64,000 bases of DNA from Anaerolineae bacterium (GTDB lineage: Bacteria > Chloroflexota > Anaerolineae > Aggregatilineales > Phototrophicaceae), in assembly GCA_022820125.1 (NCBI GenBank), contig JAJEGA010000094.1:1-64000 (forward strand), read 5' to 3'. Below are positions 16,779 to 25,752 of this stretch, one piece after another. The position numbers and the translations under genes were made by a program. Under the pieces are notes generated by a model. It was not told where the DNA came from. It saw only the letters and a program-made list of their open reading frames with translations, and searched no databases. Every line of letters starts with the position of its first letter. Position 1 is the stretch's first letter.

Positions 16779-18214
16779 GGTCCTACCTCAAGTGGATTTA
16801 TGAGACGGCAGTCTTCCTCTACGAACTCCTCTCTGAGACTGGGAGTTTGTACGTTCATCTCGATTCCAATGTCAGTCATTATGTGAAAGCGCTTTTGGAT
16901 AGCGTGTTTGGCCGTGATAATCTGAGGAACGAGGTAGTTTGGAATAAGGGATATAGAGGCACAGCAAGGCGAAGACGATTTCAGCAAGAACATGATGTAA
17001 TTCTTTTCTATGCTAAATCAACCGATCATACTTGGAATAGCACTTATGTAGACTACAAAGATATGAGCTTGGCTCGATATAATCGAGTTGATGAAGAAGG
17101 TAATAGATACGCTCGAATAAAGCGGCGAAGAACCGATGGGACTGTGTACTATGGTCGAACTTATCCAAAGGGAAAACTACAAGGGGACATTATTGATGTC
17201 CCGATAATGGCAGCTACATCTTCAGAACGCACAGGCTACCCCACCCAAAAGCCCGAAGCTCTGCTAGAACGCATCATCCGCGCCAGTTCCAACGAAGGCG
17301 ACCTCGTCCTTGACTGCTTCTGTGGCAGCGGCACCACCCCCGCCGTCGCCGAGAAGCTCAACCGCCGCTGGATCGCCTGCGACCTCGGGCGTTTCGCCAT
17401 CCACACTTCCCGCAAGCGCTTGCTGGGCATCGATAACATCCGTCCCTTCATCGTGCAGAATCTCGGCAAATACGAGCGGCAGGTCTGGCAGAAAGCCGAG
17501 TTCGGCGAAGACGCGGCTTTCATCACGCGCAGCTACCGCAAGTTCATTCTCGACCTGTATCACGCTGAAATGGTCGAGGGTTATACCTGGCTGCATGGAC
17601 GAAAAGGCGGGCGTATGGTGCATGTCGGCTCAGTCGATAGTCCGGTGGCGGTCGGCGAGGTGCGAAATATCGCTATCGAATTCCAGCAGACCCTTGGAAC
17701 GGGCAAAGATGCGCCACGCGTCGCCGGCGTCGATATTTTGGGTTGGGACTTCGCCCTGGATACGAACGAGACGGCGCAGCAGATCGCAAGCGAAGCCGGT
17801 TTGAAAGTGCGCTTTCTACGAATCCCGCGCGAGGTGCTGGAGAAAAAGGCGGTCGATCAAGGCGATATCCGCTTCTTTGAATTGGCGGCGCTATCGGTCG
17901 CTCATCAGTGCGCGCGGCGTGAACTGAGCATTGAACTGACAGACTTCATGATTCCGCCCGATGACGTGCCTGACGATGTGGCGAAGGCGGTGCGCCACTG
18001 GTCGGACTGGATCGACTATTGGGCGGTGGACTTCAATTACCGCGATGACACCTTCCATAATCAGTGGCAGAGCTATCGGACGCGCAAAGACCGGACGCTT
18101 CTGCTGCGCGCCAACCATACGTACAGCAAGTCGGGGGAGTATACCGTCTTGATAAAGGCGATTGATATTCTGGGTAACGACACGACCAAGACGATTCAAG
18201 TAAAGGTGCTGTAA
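16757..18214 (+). CDS. Type III-like DNA methyltransferase (Mod), C-terminal half
   Basis: 485 residues in the +1 frame, continuing the upstream half. Residues about 40-150 are a variable region likely to be the target-recognition domain; it is followed by YPTQKPEALL, and motif I for AdoMet binding appears as LVLDCFCGSGTT (about residues 188-199). Motif order IV then I marks a beta-class enzyme. The C-terminus ends in a small beta domain (NHTYSKSGEYTVLIKAIDI). DNA from about 16780 to 17220 is clearly more AT-rich than the flanks, suggesting that the recognition domain was exchanged by recombination. The apparent GTG start lies in the G tract and is not a real initiation site. The res gene starts 2 bp after the stop. 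Confidence 0.85.
   Translation: MGGANDLGSYLKWIYETAVFLYELLSETGSLYVHLDSNVSHYVKALLDSVFGRDNLRNEVVWNKGYRGTARRRRFQQEHDVILFYAKSTDHTWNSTYVDYKDMSLARYNRVDEEGNRYARIKRRRTDGTVYYGRTYPKGKLQGDIIDVPIMAATSSERTGYPTQKPEALLERIIRASSNEGDLVLDCFCGSGTTPAVAEKLNRRWIACDLGRFAIHTSRKRLLGIDNIRPFIVQNLGKYERQVWQKAEFGEDAAFITRSYRKFILDLYHAEMVEGYTWLHGRKGGRMVHVGSVDSPVAVGEVRNIAIEFQQTLGTGKDAPRVAGVDILGWDFALDTNETAQQIASEAGLKVRFLRIPREVLEKKAVDQGDIRFFELAALSVAHQCARRELSIELTDFMIPPDDVPDDVAKAVRHWSDWIDYWAVDFNYRDDTFHNQWQSYRTRKDRTLLLRANHTYSKSGEYTVLIKAIDILGNDTTKTIQVKVL
16759..16766 (+). other. Poly-G tract (G8) at the mod frameshift
   Basis: Eight consecutive G residues sit exactly where the mod reading frame breaks. With 6 or 9 Gs the two halves fuse; with 8 (as here) translation stops 12 bases later at TAG. 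Simple-sequence tracts of this kind drive phase variation in Type III mod genes of Haemophilus, Neisseria and Helicobacter; a homopolymer assembly error is the main alternative. Confidence 0.7.
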
Positions 18215-18216
18215 CC

Positions 18217-20802
18217 ATGGCAAAGCCAAGCCCGGCGCAGATGAGTTTCCTCGAAGATTATGGCAATACCGCGCCCTCTGTTCCGGCAATCAGCCACGAG
18301 GTTCGCGAATGGCGTGATAAGAACTATCAAGGCGCCACCGAAACATCGCGCAGGCTGCTGAATTACTGGTTTCATAGCGATCACAAATTGCGGACGGGCG
18401 AGCCGTTCGAGTATTACGCCGCGCAGCAGCGAGCGATCGAAAGCCTGATTTATGTATATGAGGTGGCGAAGGTCCGCACTCGCATTTCGCTCTATCAACA
18501 GTTTATTCCGCATGATCGAGCCGATGAGATTCGCTTTCCCCGCTATGATGACTTCGCCCGCTACTGCACCAAGATGGCGACCGGCAGCGGCAAAACCAAA
18601 GTCATGGCGCTGGCAATCGCCTGGCAGTATTTTAATGCTGTGCTGGAAAACAGCGCGGATTACGCCAAGACCTTTCTTGTCATCGCGCCCAATGTCATCG
18701 TCTTTGAGCGGCTGCGAGGGGATTTTGCCGGCGGCCGCATCTTCCAGAATGACCCGGTGATTCCCAAGGAACTCCAGATTTATTGGGATATGCAATTCTA
18801 TATGCGCGGCGACGCCGAACGAGCCTCATCCGAAGGCGCGCTTTACCTGACCAATATCCAGCAGCTTTATGACCGCGAAGACCGGAAACAAGATGATGAA
18901 CCGGAAATTATGACGGCGGTATTGGGCAGCAAGCCACCGGCTAATCTCGACGATGAAGTTGATTTCCGCGACCGTATTGTCGAGCGAGTAGGATCGCCGG
19001 TGCTGGTGCTGAATGACGAAGCGCATCACACGCACGATCCTGCGAGCGCCTGGAATCAGACGATTCGCGCCTTGCATGATGGGCATCCAGCCGGTTTATC
19101 GGCGCAACTGGATTTCTCGGCGACGCCGCGCTACAGCAAAGGCGCGCTTTTCGCCTGGACAATAAGCGATTATCCGCTCAGGCAAGCGATTAGAGACAAT
19201 ATTGTCAAGCGGCCCGTCAAAGGCATCACCGAAAGAGGCGAATCCCTCAGCGACGATACCGCTATCAAGTATGGACCCTTCATCATTGCCGGGATTGAGC
19301 GCTGGCGGGAGTATCGCGAACAACTGGCGTCGATGGAGAAGATGGAGAAGAAGCCGCTGCTCTTTATCATGATGAACAAGACCAAAGAGGCGGATGACAT
19401 CGCTGCATACTTGCGGACCAAATTCCCTGATGAATTCGCCGGCGAGAAGACATTGGTCATCCATACAGACAGAAAGGGCGAAGTATCCAAGCGGGACCTG
19501 GACATTGCACGCAAGGCGGCGAAAGAAGTTGATCTTGGTGAAAGCCCAATCAATGCCATCGTCAGCGTACTCATGCTGCGCGAAGGCTGGGATGTGCAAA
19601 ACGTAACGGTGATTGTTGGGCTCCGCCCCTATACCGCCAAGGCAAATATCTTGCCAGAACAAACCATAGGCCGTGGCTTGCGATTGATGTTCAGGGGCCT
19701 GCGAACTCCGTATCAGGAACGGGTGGACATCATCGGCAATTCGGCTTTTATCAACTTCGTCGAAGAATTGGAGAAGGAAGAAGAATACGAGTTTGATACC
19801 TGGCAAGTCGGCAAGGATAAGCTGCAAATTACGGTTATCAAGCCAGAGCCGGAGAAAGCCGAATACGATGTCGCCTTGCCAACGCTCAGCCCCATACTTG
19901 CGCGCACGACCAGCCTGCAAGAAGAAATAGAAGCGCTTGATATCGCCAGCATCTACAATGGCGAGCTACTGCCAATCACAGCGAGCGAAGACTTAGAGCG
20001 TACATTCTTGTACGAGGGCAAGGATCTGCTCACTTCCGAAACACTTTTCGAGCGCATTTACACCATCCCGACGCCGCAAACATCGCAAGAGGTGGTCGCT
20101 TATTATGCAAACGTAATCGCTAAAGAGGTGAGACTGCCGAGCCAGTTCGCCGCCCTTGCGCCCAAAGTGCGCGACTTTCTAAAGTTCCACGCATTCGGGC
20201 GCGAAGTTGATTTGGACAGCCCGGAGATTCTGAGCGCAATAAGTCAGCGACTGCATCAAATGGTGACGATCAAAGTATTCCTGGATGTACTTAGAGAAAA
20301 GCTGGTGCAGCCGCAAGAGCCTGTGCTGGAAGGCGTCGGGCGGAAGTTGTCATCAGTAGCGCCTTTTCCTTGGTCGCAAGCCGCGCCGGAATGCCGCAAA
20401 ACAGTCTTTAACAAGGTCGCTTGTGATAACAATTATGAAGTGGCTTTTGCGCGATTTCTCGATAACGCGAAGGATGTCGCTATGTTCGGCAAGCTGCCGC
20501 GTCAATTCGGCTTCTCGATTCCCTACACCGATACCCGCGGAAACTTGCGCCATTATTACCCTGATTTTGTGGTGGTTGACGATGTCGGCATATCTTATCT
20601 GGTCGAAACAAAAGGCCGTGAAGATATTGAAGTTGCCAGGAAAGATCATTCAGCGACCATCTGGGCTGAACAGGCGACCGTCCTCACTGGTCAAGAATGG
20701 CGCTATGTGAAGGTCTTGCAGAAGGATTTAGAGGATCAAAAGCCTGCCACATTTGCCGACTGCGCGCGCGTAGGTACGCTGCACCTCAGCCTTATCGGCT
20801 GA
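18217..20802 (+). CDS. DEAD/DEAH helicase-nuclease, Type III restriction (Res) subunit
   Basis: An 861-residue SF2 helicase-nuclease. Walker A is MATGSGKTKVMAL (about residue 125), motif II is NDEAHHTHD (about 268), motif III is DFSATPRYSKG, and motif VI is IGRGLRLM. Near the C-terminus the PD-(D/E)xK nuclease is visible as YYPDFVVVDDVG...VETKGRED (about residues 785-808). It would translocate along DNA and cut when Mod-type recognition sites are unmethylated. It follows mod by 2 bp, so the pair is co-transcribed. If mod is OFF but res is intact, Res should still be harmless because Type III cleavage requires Mod for recognition (established for the family). Confidence 0.9.
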   Translation: MAKPSPAQMSFLEDYGNTAPSVPAISHEVREWRDKNYQGATETSRRLLNYWFHSDHKLRTGEPFEYYAAQQRAIESLIYVYEVAKVRTRISLYQQFIPHDRADEIRFPRYDDFARYCTKMATGSGKTKVMALAIAWQYFNAVLENSADYAKTFLVIAPNVIVFERLRGDFAGGRIFQNDPVIPKELQIYWDMQFYMRGDAERASSEGALYLTNIQQLYDREDRKQDDEPEIMTAVLGSKPPANLDDEVDFRDRIVERVGSPVLVLNDEAHHTHDPASAWNQTIRALHDGHPAGLSAQLDFSATPRYSKGALFAWTISDYPLRQAIRDNIVKRPVKGITERGESLSDDTAIKYGPFIIAGIERWREYREQLASMEKMEKKPLLFIMMNKTKEADDIAAYLRTKFPDEFAGEKTLVIHTDRKGEVSKRDLDIARKAAKEVDLGESPINAIVSVLMLREGWDVQNVTVIVGLRPYTAKANILPEQTIGRGLRLMFRGLRTPYQERVDIIGNSAFINFVEELEKEEEYEFDTWQVGKDKLQITVIKPEPEKAEYDVALPTLSPILARTTSLQEEIEALDIASIYNGELLPITASEDLERTFLYEGKDLLTSETLFERIYTIPTPQTSQEVVAYYANVIAKEVRLPSQFAALAPKVRDFLKFHAFGREVDLDSPEILSAISQRLHQMVTIKVFLDVLREKLVQPQEPVLEGVGRKLSSVAPFPWSQAAPECRKTVFNKVACDNNYEVAFARFLDNAKDVAMFGKLPRQFGFSIPYTDTRGNLRHYYPDFVVVDDVGISYLVETKGREDIEVARKDHSATIWAEQATVLTGQEWRYVKVLQKDLEDQKPATFADCARVGTLHLSLIG

Positions 20803-20824
20803 GTTTGTTGAATCCTCTATAGTC

Positions 20825-20914
20825 TCAGATATTTGCTAGACGCGCGCTGGCGGCGTTGATGGCGTCCAGCGGCAAGGCGACTTCAATCAGTTTCTTGGCT
20901 GGCGGAACCGGCAT
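20825..20914 (-). pseudogene. N-terminal remnant of a DUF1156 DNA methylase (defence-associated)
   Basis: On the minus strand ATG at 20914 opens a 29-codon frame whose residues KKLIEVALPLDAINAASAR match the very conserved start of DUF1156 proteins (usual continuation EKSIRHGH...LHLWWARRPL), then the match breaks off and a stop follows at 20825-20827. DUF1156 proteins are large adenine-specific methylases found beside DUF499 and helicase genes in anti-phage clusters. Only the first 25 or so codons remain, so this is a deletion scar rather than a gene. The assignment is by eye from one motif. Confidence 0.55.
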
Positions 20915-21054
20915 GCTTGTTTCCGTTTCTTACGGTTGGCTTGGGCTGAATATTAACGCATGACGCGCGCTTTCTCCACCACTATGGGTTTGCGAGCGCT
21001 TGCAGGCGGCTTGTTATACTGGTGCTTGCCGAACCGAAGCGAAAGCGATGCCCG

Positions 21055-21510
21055 ATGGCGACCCAAGAGCGCGTTTACACGGTGGATGATGTCTGGCGGC
21101 TGGAGCAAGAACCGCGCCATCCGACAGAGAAATACTACCTCATAGACGGGGAGCTGCATGTCAAGATGTCACCGAATCAACAGCATAGCGAAATCGCGGC
21201 CGAAATTGCGCGGCTGATAGGCAATTATGTTGTGGAGCGCGGACTTGGCCGAGTGACGGTCGAATGCGGCTATCATCCGCCGGGCGATCGGAGTTGTGTG
21301 CTGATTCCGGATGTGGCTTTTGAAGGTTTGCCACGCGCCGCCCAGCCGTCCCGATCGACTTATGTGCCTTACATGCCCGACTTGGCGGTGGAAATCATTT
21401 CGCCCATACAGTCGCTAGCTTCAAATCTTCGAGTTTCATCATGTGCCCGGCTCGGCGCTCCCGTATGCTTCGCGCAGCAGAAGATTAGCGCAATATCGCA
21501 TTGCCGTTAA
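21055..21510 (+). pseudogene. Uma2 family (DUF820) endonuclease-like gene, 3' truncated
   Basis: From ATG 21055 the first 120 residues match Uma2 proteins (EQEPRHPTEKYYLIDGELHV, the nuclease-core segments LIPDVAFEG and PDLAVEIISP). After VEIISP the expected continuation (an Asp/Lys-rich helix leading to VWLV...) is absent; instead about 30 unrelated residues (SLASNLRVSSCARLG...) run to a stop. The frame therefore lacks the C-terminal third and part of the PD-(D/E)xK-type core. These genes are very numerous in Chloroflexota and Cyanobacteria genomes. The 252 bp before it hold the DUF1156 remnant. Confidence 0.75.
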
Positions 21511-21555
21511 CTGTCGGCAAATGCCACTAAAGTATTAAAGCAAAACAAGAAGCGC

Positions 21556-21626
21556 GTAGGGGCGTCTCGTCGCGGCGCACGCTTTTCCCAGCGCATTCCT
21601 TGGGCATTTCGCCGAAGCGCCCTACA
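21556..21626. repeat. Dispersed intergenic repeat bounded by GTAGGGGCG / CGCCCTACA
   Basis: GTAGGGGCG at 21556 and GCGCCCTACA at about 21618-21627 frame a 70-bp GC-rich segment. The same boundary words occur at 37405-37468, 52005-52030 and 59633-59657, so this belongs to a dispersed family of foldable intergenic repeats. Confidence 0.5.
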
Positions 21627-21693
21627 GTTTAATTTGTGGGCTTACTTGCAATTGCTGTCGACGCGGGCGGCGCTTAGCGTCAAGGATGTTTCA

Positions 21694-21906
21694 GCGGCGC
21701 TTGGGCTCGGGGAAATTGTAGCCCTGCGCTTCAATATGCCGCAGGCAAGTTTGCCGCGTCAGCCACTGGCGGGCAGTCGCGACCGACCAGATGCCTTTCT
21801 CAACCAGCCAACGCCGGTCGCCTAGGCGGCGAGCCTCGTCCGCGGTTAAAGAAGGCGGTTTGGCGCAATTGCCCGTGCGGTTTCCTATCGCCTCCGAGCG
21901 ACAGCG
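21694..21906 (-). pseudogene. Open frame without a start codon, protein-like sequence
   Basis: Between TGA at 21907-21909 and TGA at 21691-21693 the minus strand is open for 71 codons with no ATG, GTG or TTG. The predicted peptide is not random-looking: LTADEARRLGDRRWLVEKG, then a helix TARQWLTRQ and an end HIEAQGYNFPEPKRR. I do not recognise a family. It may be the C-terminal scrap of a lost gene. No better explanation is visible for this part of the 451-bp spacer 21511-21961. Confidence 0.25.
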
Positions 21907-21929
21907 TCAAACGCGCATCACTCGGAGGC
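21890..21929. terminator. Hairpin 3' of the LysM/beta-helix gene
   Basis: GCCTCCGAG (21890-21898) and CTCGGAGGC (21921-21929) form a perfect 9-bp stem with a 22-nt loop, 32 bp past the stop codon of the minus-strand gene. No U-tract follows, so Rho-independent termination is not certain. Confidence 0.45.
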
Positions 21930-21961
21930 AAACAGCCAATGCCCTTGCCGCAGGCTTTTGC

Positions 21962-24853
21962 TTAGGCGCTGGCGCCGCCCGCGACCAGCACAACGATGCC
22001 CGGCCGGCTGATCTGACCACAGGTCATGCCATCGCTAACATAAGCGTCGACCGTGTGGACCGGGCGTTCAGCGGAAGCGGTATCGATAAAGACAATACCG
22101 CCCTGGTCCACGAAGCAGACTTCCGTCCCAGGCGCGAAGTAGAGATCATCCGATTGGCATGAAGGCAGCAGCAGCACCTGACCAATGGACAGTTGATTGT
22201 TCGCGAGGTTGTTGTGACGCTTTAGCACTTCCACCGTTGTATCATATCGGATGGCCAAACGGAACAGGTTGTCTCCAGTAGCGACCGAGTGCGTGCAGAC
22301 CCGATTGGAGCGCCAGAGCCGCATGGCGCGCCTGGCGCCTTGCAGCGCCGGGTGTTTGTCCAGCGTGATCGTATCAATCTCCTCGCACTGCATGTCGTCG
22401 TGAGGCGATCTTACCAAAATACGATCGCTTGCCGGGCAGATAAAGGGCGTCGGCTCCTCGGGCGGCGGTGGCGGTGGCGGCGGATCTGGCTGCGGTGTCG
22501 GATCTGGCGGGTCCGGTTCATCGGGTGGATCCGGTGCTGCCGGGGGCGGTGGCGGCTTCGGATATTCATAAGCGCCGATGTCGCAGTTTCCATATTGCGG
22601 GCGATCGGTTAAGGGTTGATCATCCAGCAAACAGTAAATCGGGTCGGCGTTGTCAATCGCCGGGCTCCCCCATTGCAGCGGGTGATGCGGCGGGTTGCCG
22701 GTGAGTCCGCTAATCAGGGGATCGGCCATCACGTCCGCTTGAGCCTCAGCGACTACGACTTGCGCCTGCGCTTGCAATTCGGCGTCATCTTCCGACGCCG
22801 CTTGGCTCTCTGCTACTTGAAGCTCGGCCGCCTGGCTCTCGGCTGTTTGCGGCGTGCAAGAGCCATCTTGGATGAAGTTGCCGGCGAACTCGATTATGAT
22901 ATTGGGGTTGGGGCCGCTGTGGCAATCGCCGCCGCTTGCGCTGTCGGTGATCAGCGTATTGCGAATCTTGAAATTGCCCGTCCAGCCGATGATGGCGATG
23001 CCGCCGCCCTGTTCGTCGGCCGAATTGTAGGCCCAAGTTGTATGCGTAAGCGTCACGAAGGAGCTGAACGAACTTAAGCCGCCGCCTTCCCTGGCGCTGT
23101 TGGCGCTAAAGGTGCTGTTGGTGATTTCGAGGGTGGTTTCGCTGCTTTCAATCGCGCCGCCTTCGTCGGCTGTGTTTTCAGCAAATGTGCTTTTGTTGAT
23201 GCTCACGATGCCGCCCGCGGTTTTTAGCGCGCCGCCGTCTTCGGTAGCCATGTTATTCTTGAAGGTGACGCCAACGAGGTCCAGCGTGTGCAAGCCCGTA
23301 GAACTGACGAAGTAGACGGCGCCGCCATGGCTCTTTACCGTCATATTGCCGCTGAACATAGAGTCGGAAATATCAACATCGCTATCGATGGCATAGATAG
23401 CGCCGCCGATGTCATTGGCTTTGCTATCCTTAATCGTGCTGCCGCTTACGCTAAGTGAGCCGCTGTTGACGTAGATGCCGCCGCCTACTGTCGAAGCGAG
23501 GCCCTTGGTGATGGTCAAATCATTGGCGATCAGGTCACCCTCAACCACCATTAAAACGTGGTGCGCGGCATCGCCGCTGATGGTGTGTCCGTTGCCTTCA
23601 AGCTGAATCGGGCTGGTTATGGTGGGCAATGGCGTCGTAAGGGTGACGTTTTTCGTCAGCAGGATGATGTCGTCGTCCGTTTCGACCGGGGTGGCGGTGT
23701 CATCCGGGTCGGCGCCAGCCTCGCAATCATCGTTGCCATCGGCGTCGCCGCTCTCTTCGACCTGGGTGTTGCCGTTGGCCTCGCGGATCGCGTTCGCCAA
23801 GCTGCAATTGTCATCCACGACGATGAGGCACGCTAGCGAGACATCGGTCGCGACAGTTGGAATGACCGTCGTGCCAGACAACATATCCACCTGCACGGTG
23901 GTGGTCCGGCCGCAGTATTCTTCGGTGATGACCCAGCTCGCTTCCGTCGCCTGGTCTCCCTCGTTGATTTGAGACTCTTGAGCGTCGAAGGAGGGCATCC
24001 AATGAGCGTAATCGATGGTTTGATCGCCGCCGCTCAGCGCGCAACTGAGTACATGCCGGTTGTTTTCGACCAGGTTTTCACAGCTTACAGTCAAGGTGTC
24101 CGCTGGCGCTGGCGCGCACTCTAGCGTGATCGTCGTTTCCATCGTCGGGAGCGCGGTTTCGCCAACCTCCGCATCCACCGCGACCGATGTGCTTAAGCCG
24201 CAATATTCGTCGGCGATCACCCATGTCGCTGATGGTCTGGATGTTGTTTGCGCGTACTGTTCCTCAAAGCTGGGGGTCCAGAGCGCCGATGTGACTGTCC
24301 GATCGCCGGCGTCCACCGTGCATTGCAGGATGTCGTGGTTGTCTCCAGCCACGATATCACAGCTTAACGTTACAAAATCGACCTGGGCGGACTGCGACAA
24401 GTCGCTCCGGTCAGCGCCGCGAATGGCTTTGACGCCATAAACGTAGCGTTCACCGGCGGTGGTAGCGCTGGTATCAGTGTAGCTAGAGTCGCTGCTGCCG
24501 GTGTTATCGACCAGGGTCGATAGCTCGGCTTCGTCTTGCAAGGGACGCCGGCGCAAGATTTCATAGCCGTCTATGGCGCCGGCGGGCGCCGTCCAAGTCA
24601 AGGTAACACCCTCAGCGCTGACGCTCGCAGACAGATCGGTCGGGGCTGCAAGCGCGGGCTCCTGCGCCATCACCGGGGCGAGCGACAAAGCGCCGAGCAA
24701 GATCAGGCCGATCAGGGCGAGCGCGCGGGTCGGTCGCTTGGCCAGCCGACGCCCGCTCTCGGCACGCTTCAGGCTATTGACGCGAAAGGCGCAAACTCTC
24801 AGGAGAAAATGCGTCGCCGCTGTTGGCAGTATCTTCCGCAATGACAGTCTCAT
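21962..24853 (-). CDS. Large secreted FN3 / parallel beta-helix / LysM protein
   Basis: About 963 residues. Order: a long N-terminal region with a signal peptide ending near SLAPVMA-QE (about residue 65); a fibronectin-III-like domain (about 70-160, APTDLSASVSAEGVTLTWTAP); two Cys-containing beta repeats of about 90 residues (each with WxPSF, SWVI.EEYCG); a parallel beta-helix (about 350-650) opened by CSLANAIREANG and built from 'GGAIYA...GGAVYF...GGALKT' turns; an Ala/Gln/Glu-rich insert; a Pro-rich linker; and a LysM domain (about 850-900, SVATGDNLFRLAIRYDTTVEVLKRHN). LysM suggests attachment to peptidoglycan or a related glycan. ATG 24853 is chosen because GGAG precedes it by six bases; an ATG at 24865 is the alternative. 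Confidence 0.88.
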   Translation of the reverse strand: MRLSLRKILPTAATHFLLRVCAFRVNSLKRAESGRRLAKRPTRALALIGLILLGALSLAPVMAQEPALAAPTDLSASVSAEGVTLTWTAPAGAIDGYEILRRRPLQDEAELSTLVDNTGSSDSSYTDTSATTAGERYVYGVKAIRGADRSDLSQSAQVDFVTLSCDIVAGDNHDILQCTVDAGDRTVTSALWTPSFEEQYAQTTSRPSATWVIADEYCGLSTSVAVDAEVGETALPTMETTITLECAPAPADTLTVSCENLVENNRHVLSCALSGGDQTIDYAHWMPSFDAQESQINEGDQATEASWVITEEYCGRTTTVQVDMLSGTTVIPTVATDVSLACLIVVDDNCSLANAIREANGNTQVEESGDADGNDDCEAGADPDDTATPVETDDDIILLTKNVTLTTPLPTITSPIQLEGNGHTISGDAAHHVLMVVEGDLIANDLTITKGLASTVGGGIYVNSGSLSVSGSTIKDSKANDIGGAIYAIDSDVDISDSMFSGNMTVKSHGGAVYFVSSTGLHTLDLVGVTFKNNMATEDGGALKTAGGIVSINKSTFAENTADEGGAIESSETTLEITNSTFSANSAREGGGLSSFSSFVTLTHTTWAYNSADEQGGGIAIIGWTGNFKIRNTLITDSASGGDCHSGPNPNIIIEFAGNFIQDGSCTPQTAESQAAELQVAESQAASEDDAELQAQAQVVVAEAQADVMADPLISGLTGNPPHHPLQWGSPAIDNADPIYCLLDDQPLTDRPQYGNCDIGAYEYPKPPPPPAAPDPPDEPDPPDPTPQPDPPPPPPPPEEPTPFICPASDRILVRSPHDDMQCEEIDTITLDKHPALQGARRAMRLWRSNRVCTHSVATGDNLFRLAIRYDTTVEVLKRHNNLANNQLSIGQVLLLPSCQSDDLYFAPGTEVCFVDQGGIVFIDTASAERPVHTVDAYVSDGMTCGQISRPGIVVLVAGGASA

Positions 24854-24943
24854 GGGTGTCTCCATTCTTTTTGATCTAGCTCTCTACCAAAGTTCAGTTG
24901 TCGAATCCGTTTCCTCAAGGTCGATTCCGCGCTTATCCCAGCC

Positions 24944-25357
24944 TTACCTATCCCGATGCACACGAAGAAACAACGCATACCAACGGTCGTAATCTCTGGG
25001 ATCGGGAACGGTCTCGCCCAGTTCAGGCAGAGCGTCGACCAAGAGCAGATCGTTGTAAAGCTGAAAAGACAGCGAAGCAAACTCAACCAACTCACGGCAC
25101 AATGGCATGTCTTGCCACACTGTCTGTCGGAGTCTTCCGAGTTCCGCGCGGCTGTACTGACCTTGCGTAAGCGCGGCGTGGAAGGGCACAAATCGCTCTC
25201 CCGCCCTTGCCTGGTTGAGTTCGTAAGCGGAACATCGTTCGGTCCAATCATCCTCCCTTTTGCCAATCCCAAGGACCAGCGTGACGGCGAATATTGCGCA
25301 GAACATGGCCAAGATTCGCTTTAACACATGGATATCGCTTAATCTGGGTTGTCTCAT
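24944..25357 (-). CDS. Small membrane-anchored protein, unknown function
   Basis: 137 residues with one hydrophobic segment near the N-terminus (about 12-31, LKRILAMFCAIFAVTLVLGI) and a mostly helical, charged remainder containing two cysteines (TERCSAYEL, DMPLCRELVEF). No recognised family. Other frames here are open for similar lengths, but this one has the most protein-like composition. It lies 78 bp upstream of the LysM gene on the same strand and might be co-expressed. Confidence 0.5.
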   Translation of the reverse strand: MRQPRLSDIHVLKRILAMFCAIFAVTLVLGIGKREDDWTERCSAYELNQARAGERFVPFHAALTQGQYSRAELGRLRQTVWQDMPLCRELVEFASLSFQLYNDLLLVDALPELGETVPDPRDYDRWYALFLRVHRDR

Positions 25358-25752
25358 GCCGCAATTGTTCCTGCCTGTCAGCTTCGGCGGCCGTCAATAA
25401 TGACAAATTGGCATACGCGAACGCTGACCCGCGCCGCCAAGCTTCGTACGCCCTTTCCATACCGTTCGACTGCCGAATGGCATGAAGCGATTAGGCCAAG
25501 CAACATTCGCTCACCCTCTTTCTGTTACACGGACAAGTCCTCTTGTTCGTTCGGCAGCAAATCAGTTTCACAACCGGTGAAACCGAATCTGAAGGCATTG
25601 TAGCACCAGTCCAACTGACGCGATAATGAATCTGGGCTTGATTGGGAATTTAAGCCGCGCGTCTCGCTGGATGGCGCCCTGCCCTCGAAGCGCATGCTGG
25701 CGTGTTTATTGCTGGAACTCATTTACAAGGACAGAATGGGATCGGCAGCGCA
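25358..25752. other. Gene-poor spacer upstream of the small membrane protein
   Basis: 395 bp with only short, weak frames. No RNA gene, repeat or clear promoter was found. It separates the end of the long 39-26 kb operon (stop at 25753) from the genes to its left, and so should contain that operon's terminator, but no stem with a U-run was identified. Confidence 0.4.

Noticed and set aside
16401-18214. Two independent small methyltransferase genes
   Set aside because: Motif IV is only in the first frame and motif I only in the second, the frames meet at a G tract, and the sum has the normal length; this is one split gene.
24956-25324. Plus-strand 122-residue frame opposite the small membrane protein
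   Set aside because: Composition is unremarkable and it mirrors the minus-strand frame, which has a transmembrane segment and consistent protein-like pattern.
25525-25722. Minus-strand 65-residue frame in the gene-poor spacer
   Set aside because: No ribosome-binding site, low-complexity composition and no recognisable pattern; treated as a chance frame.
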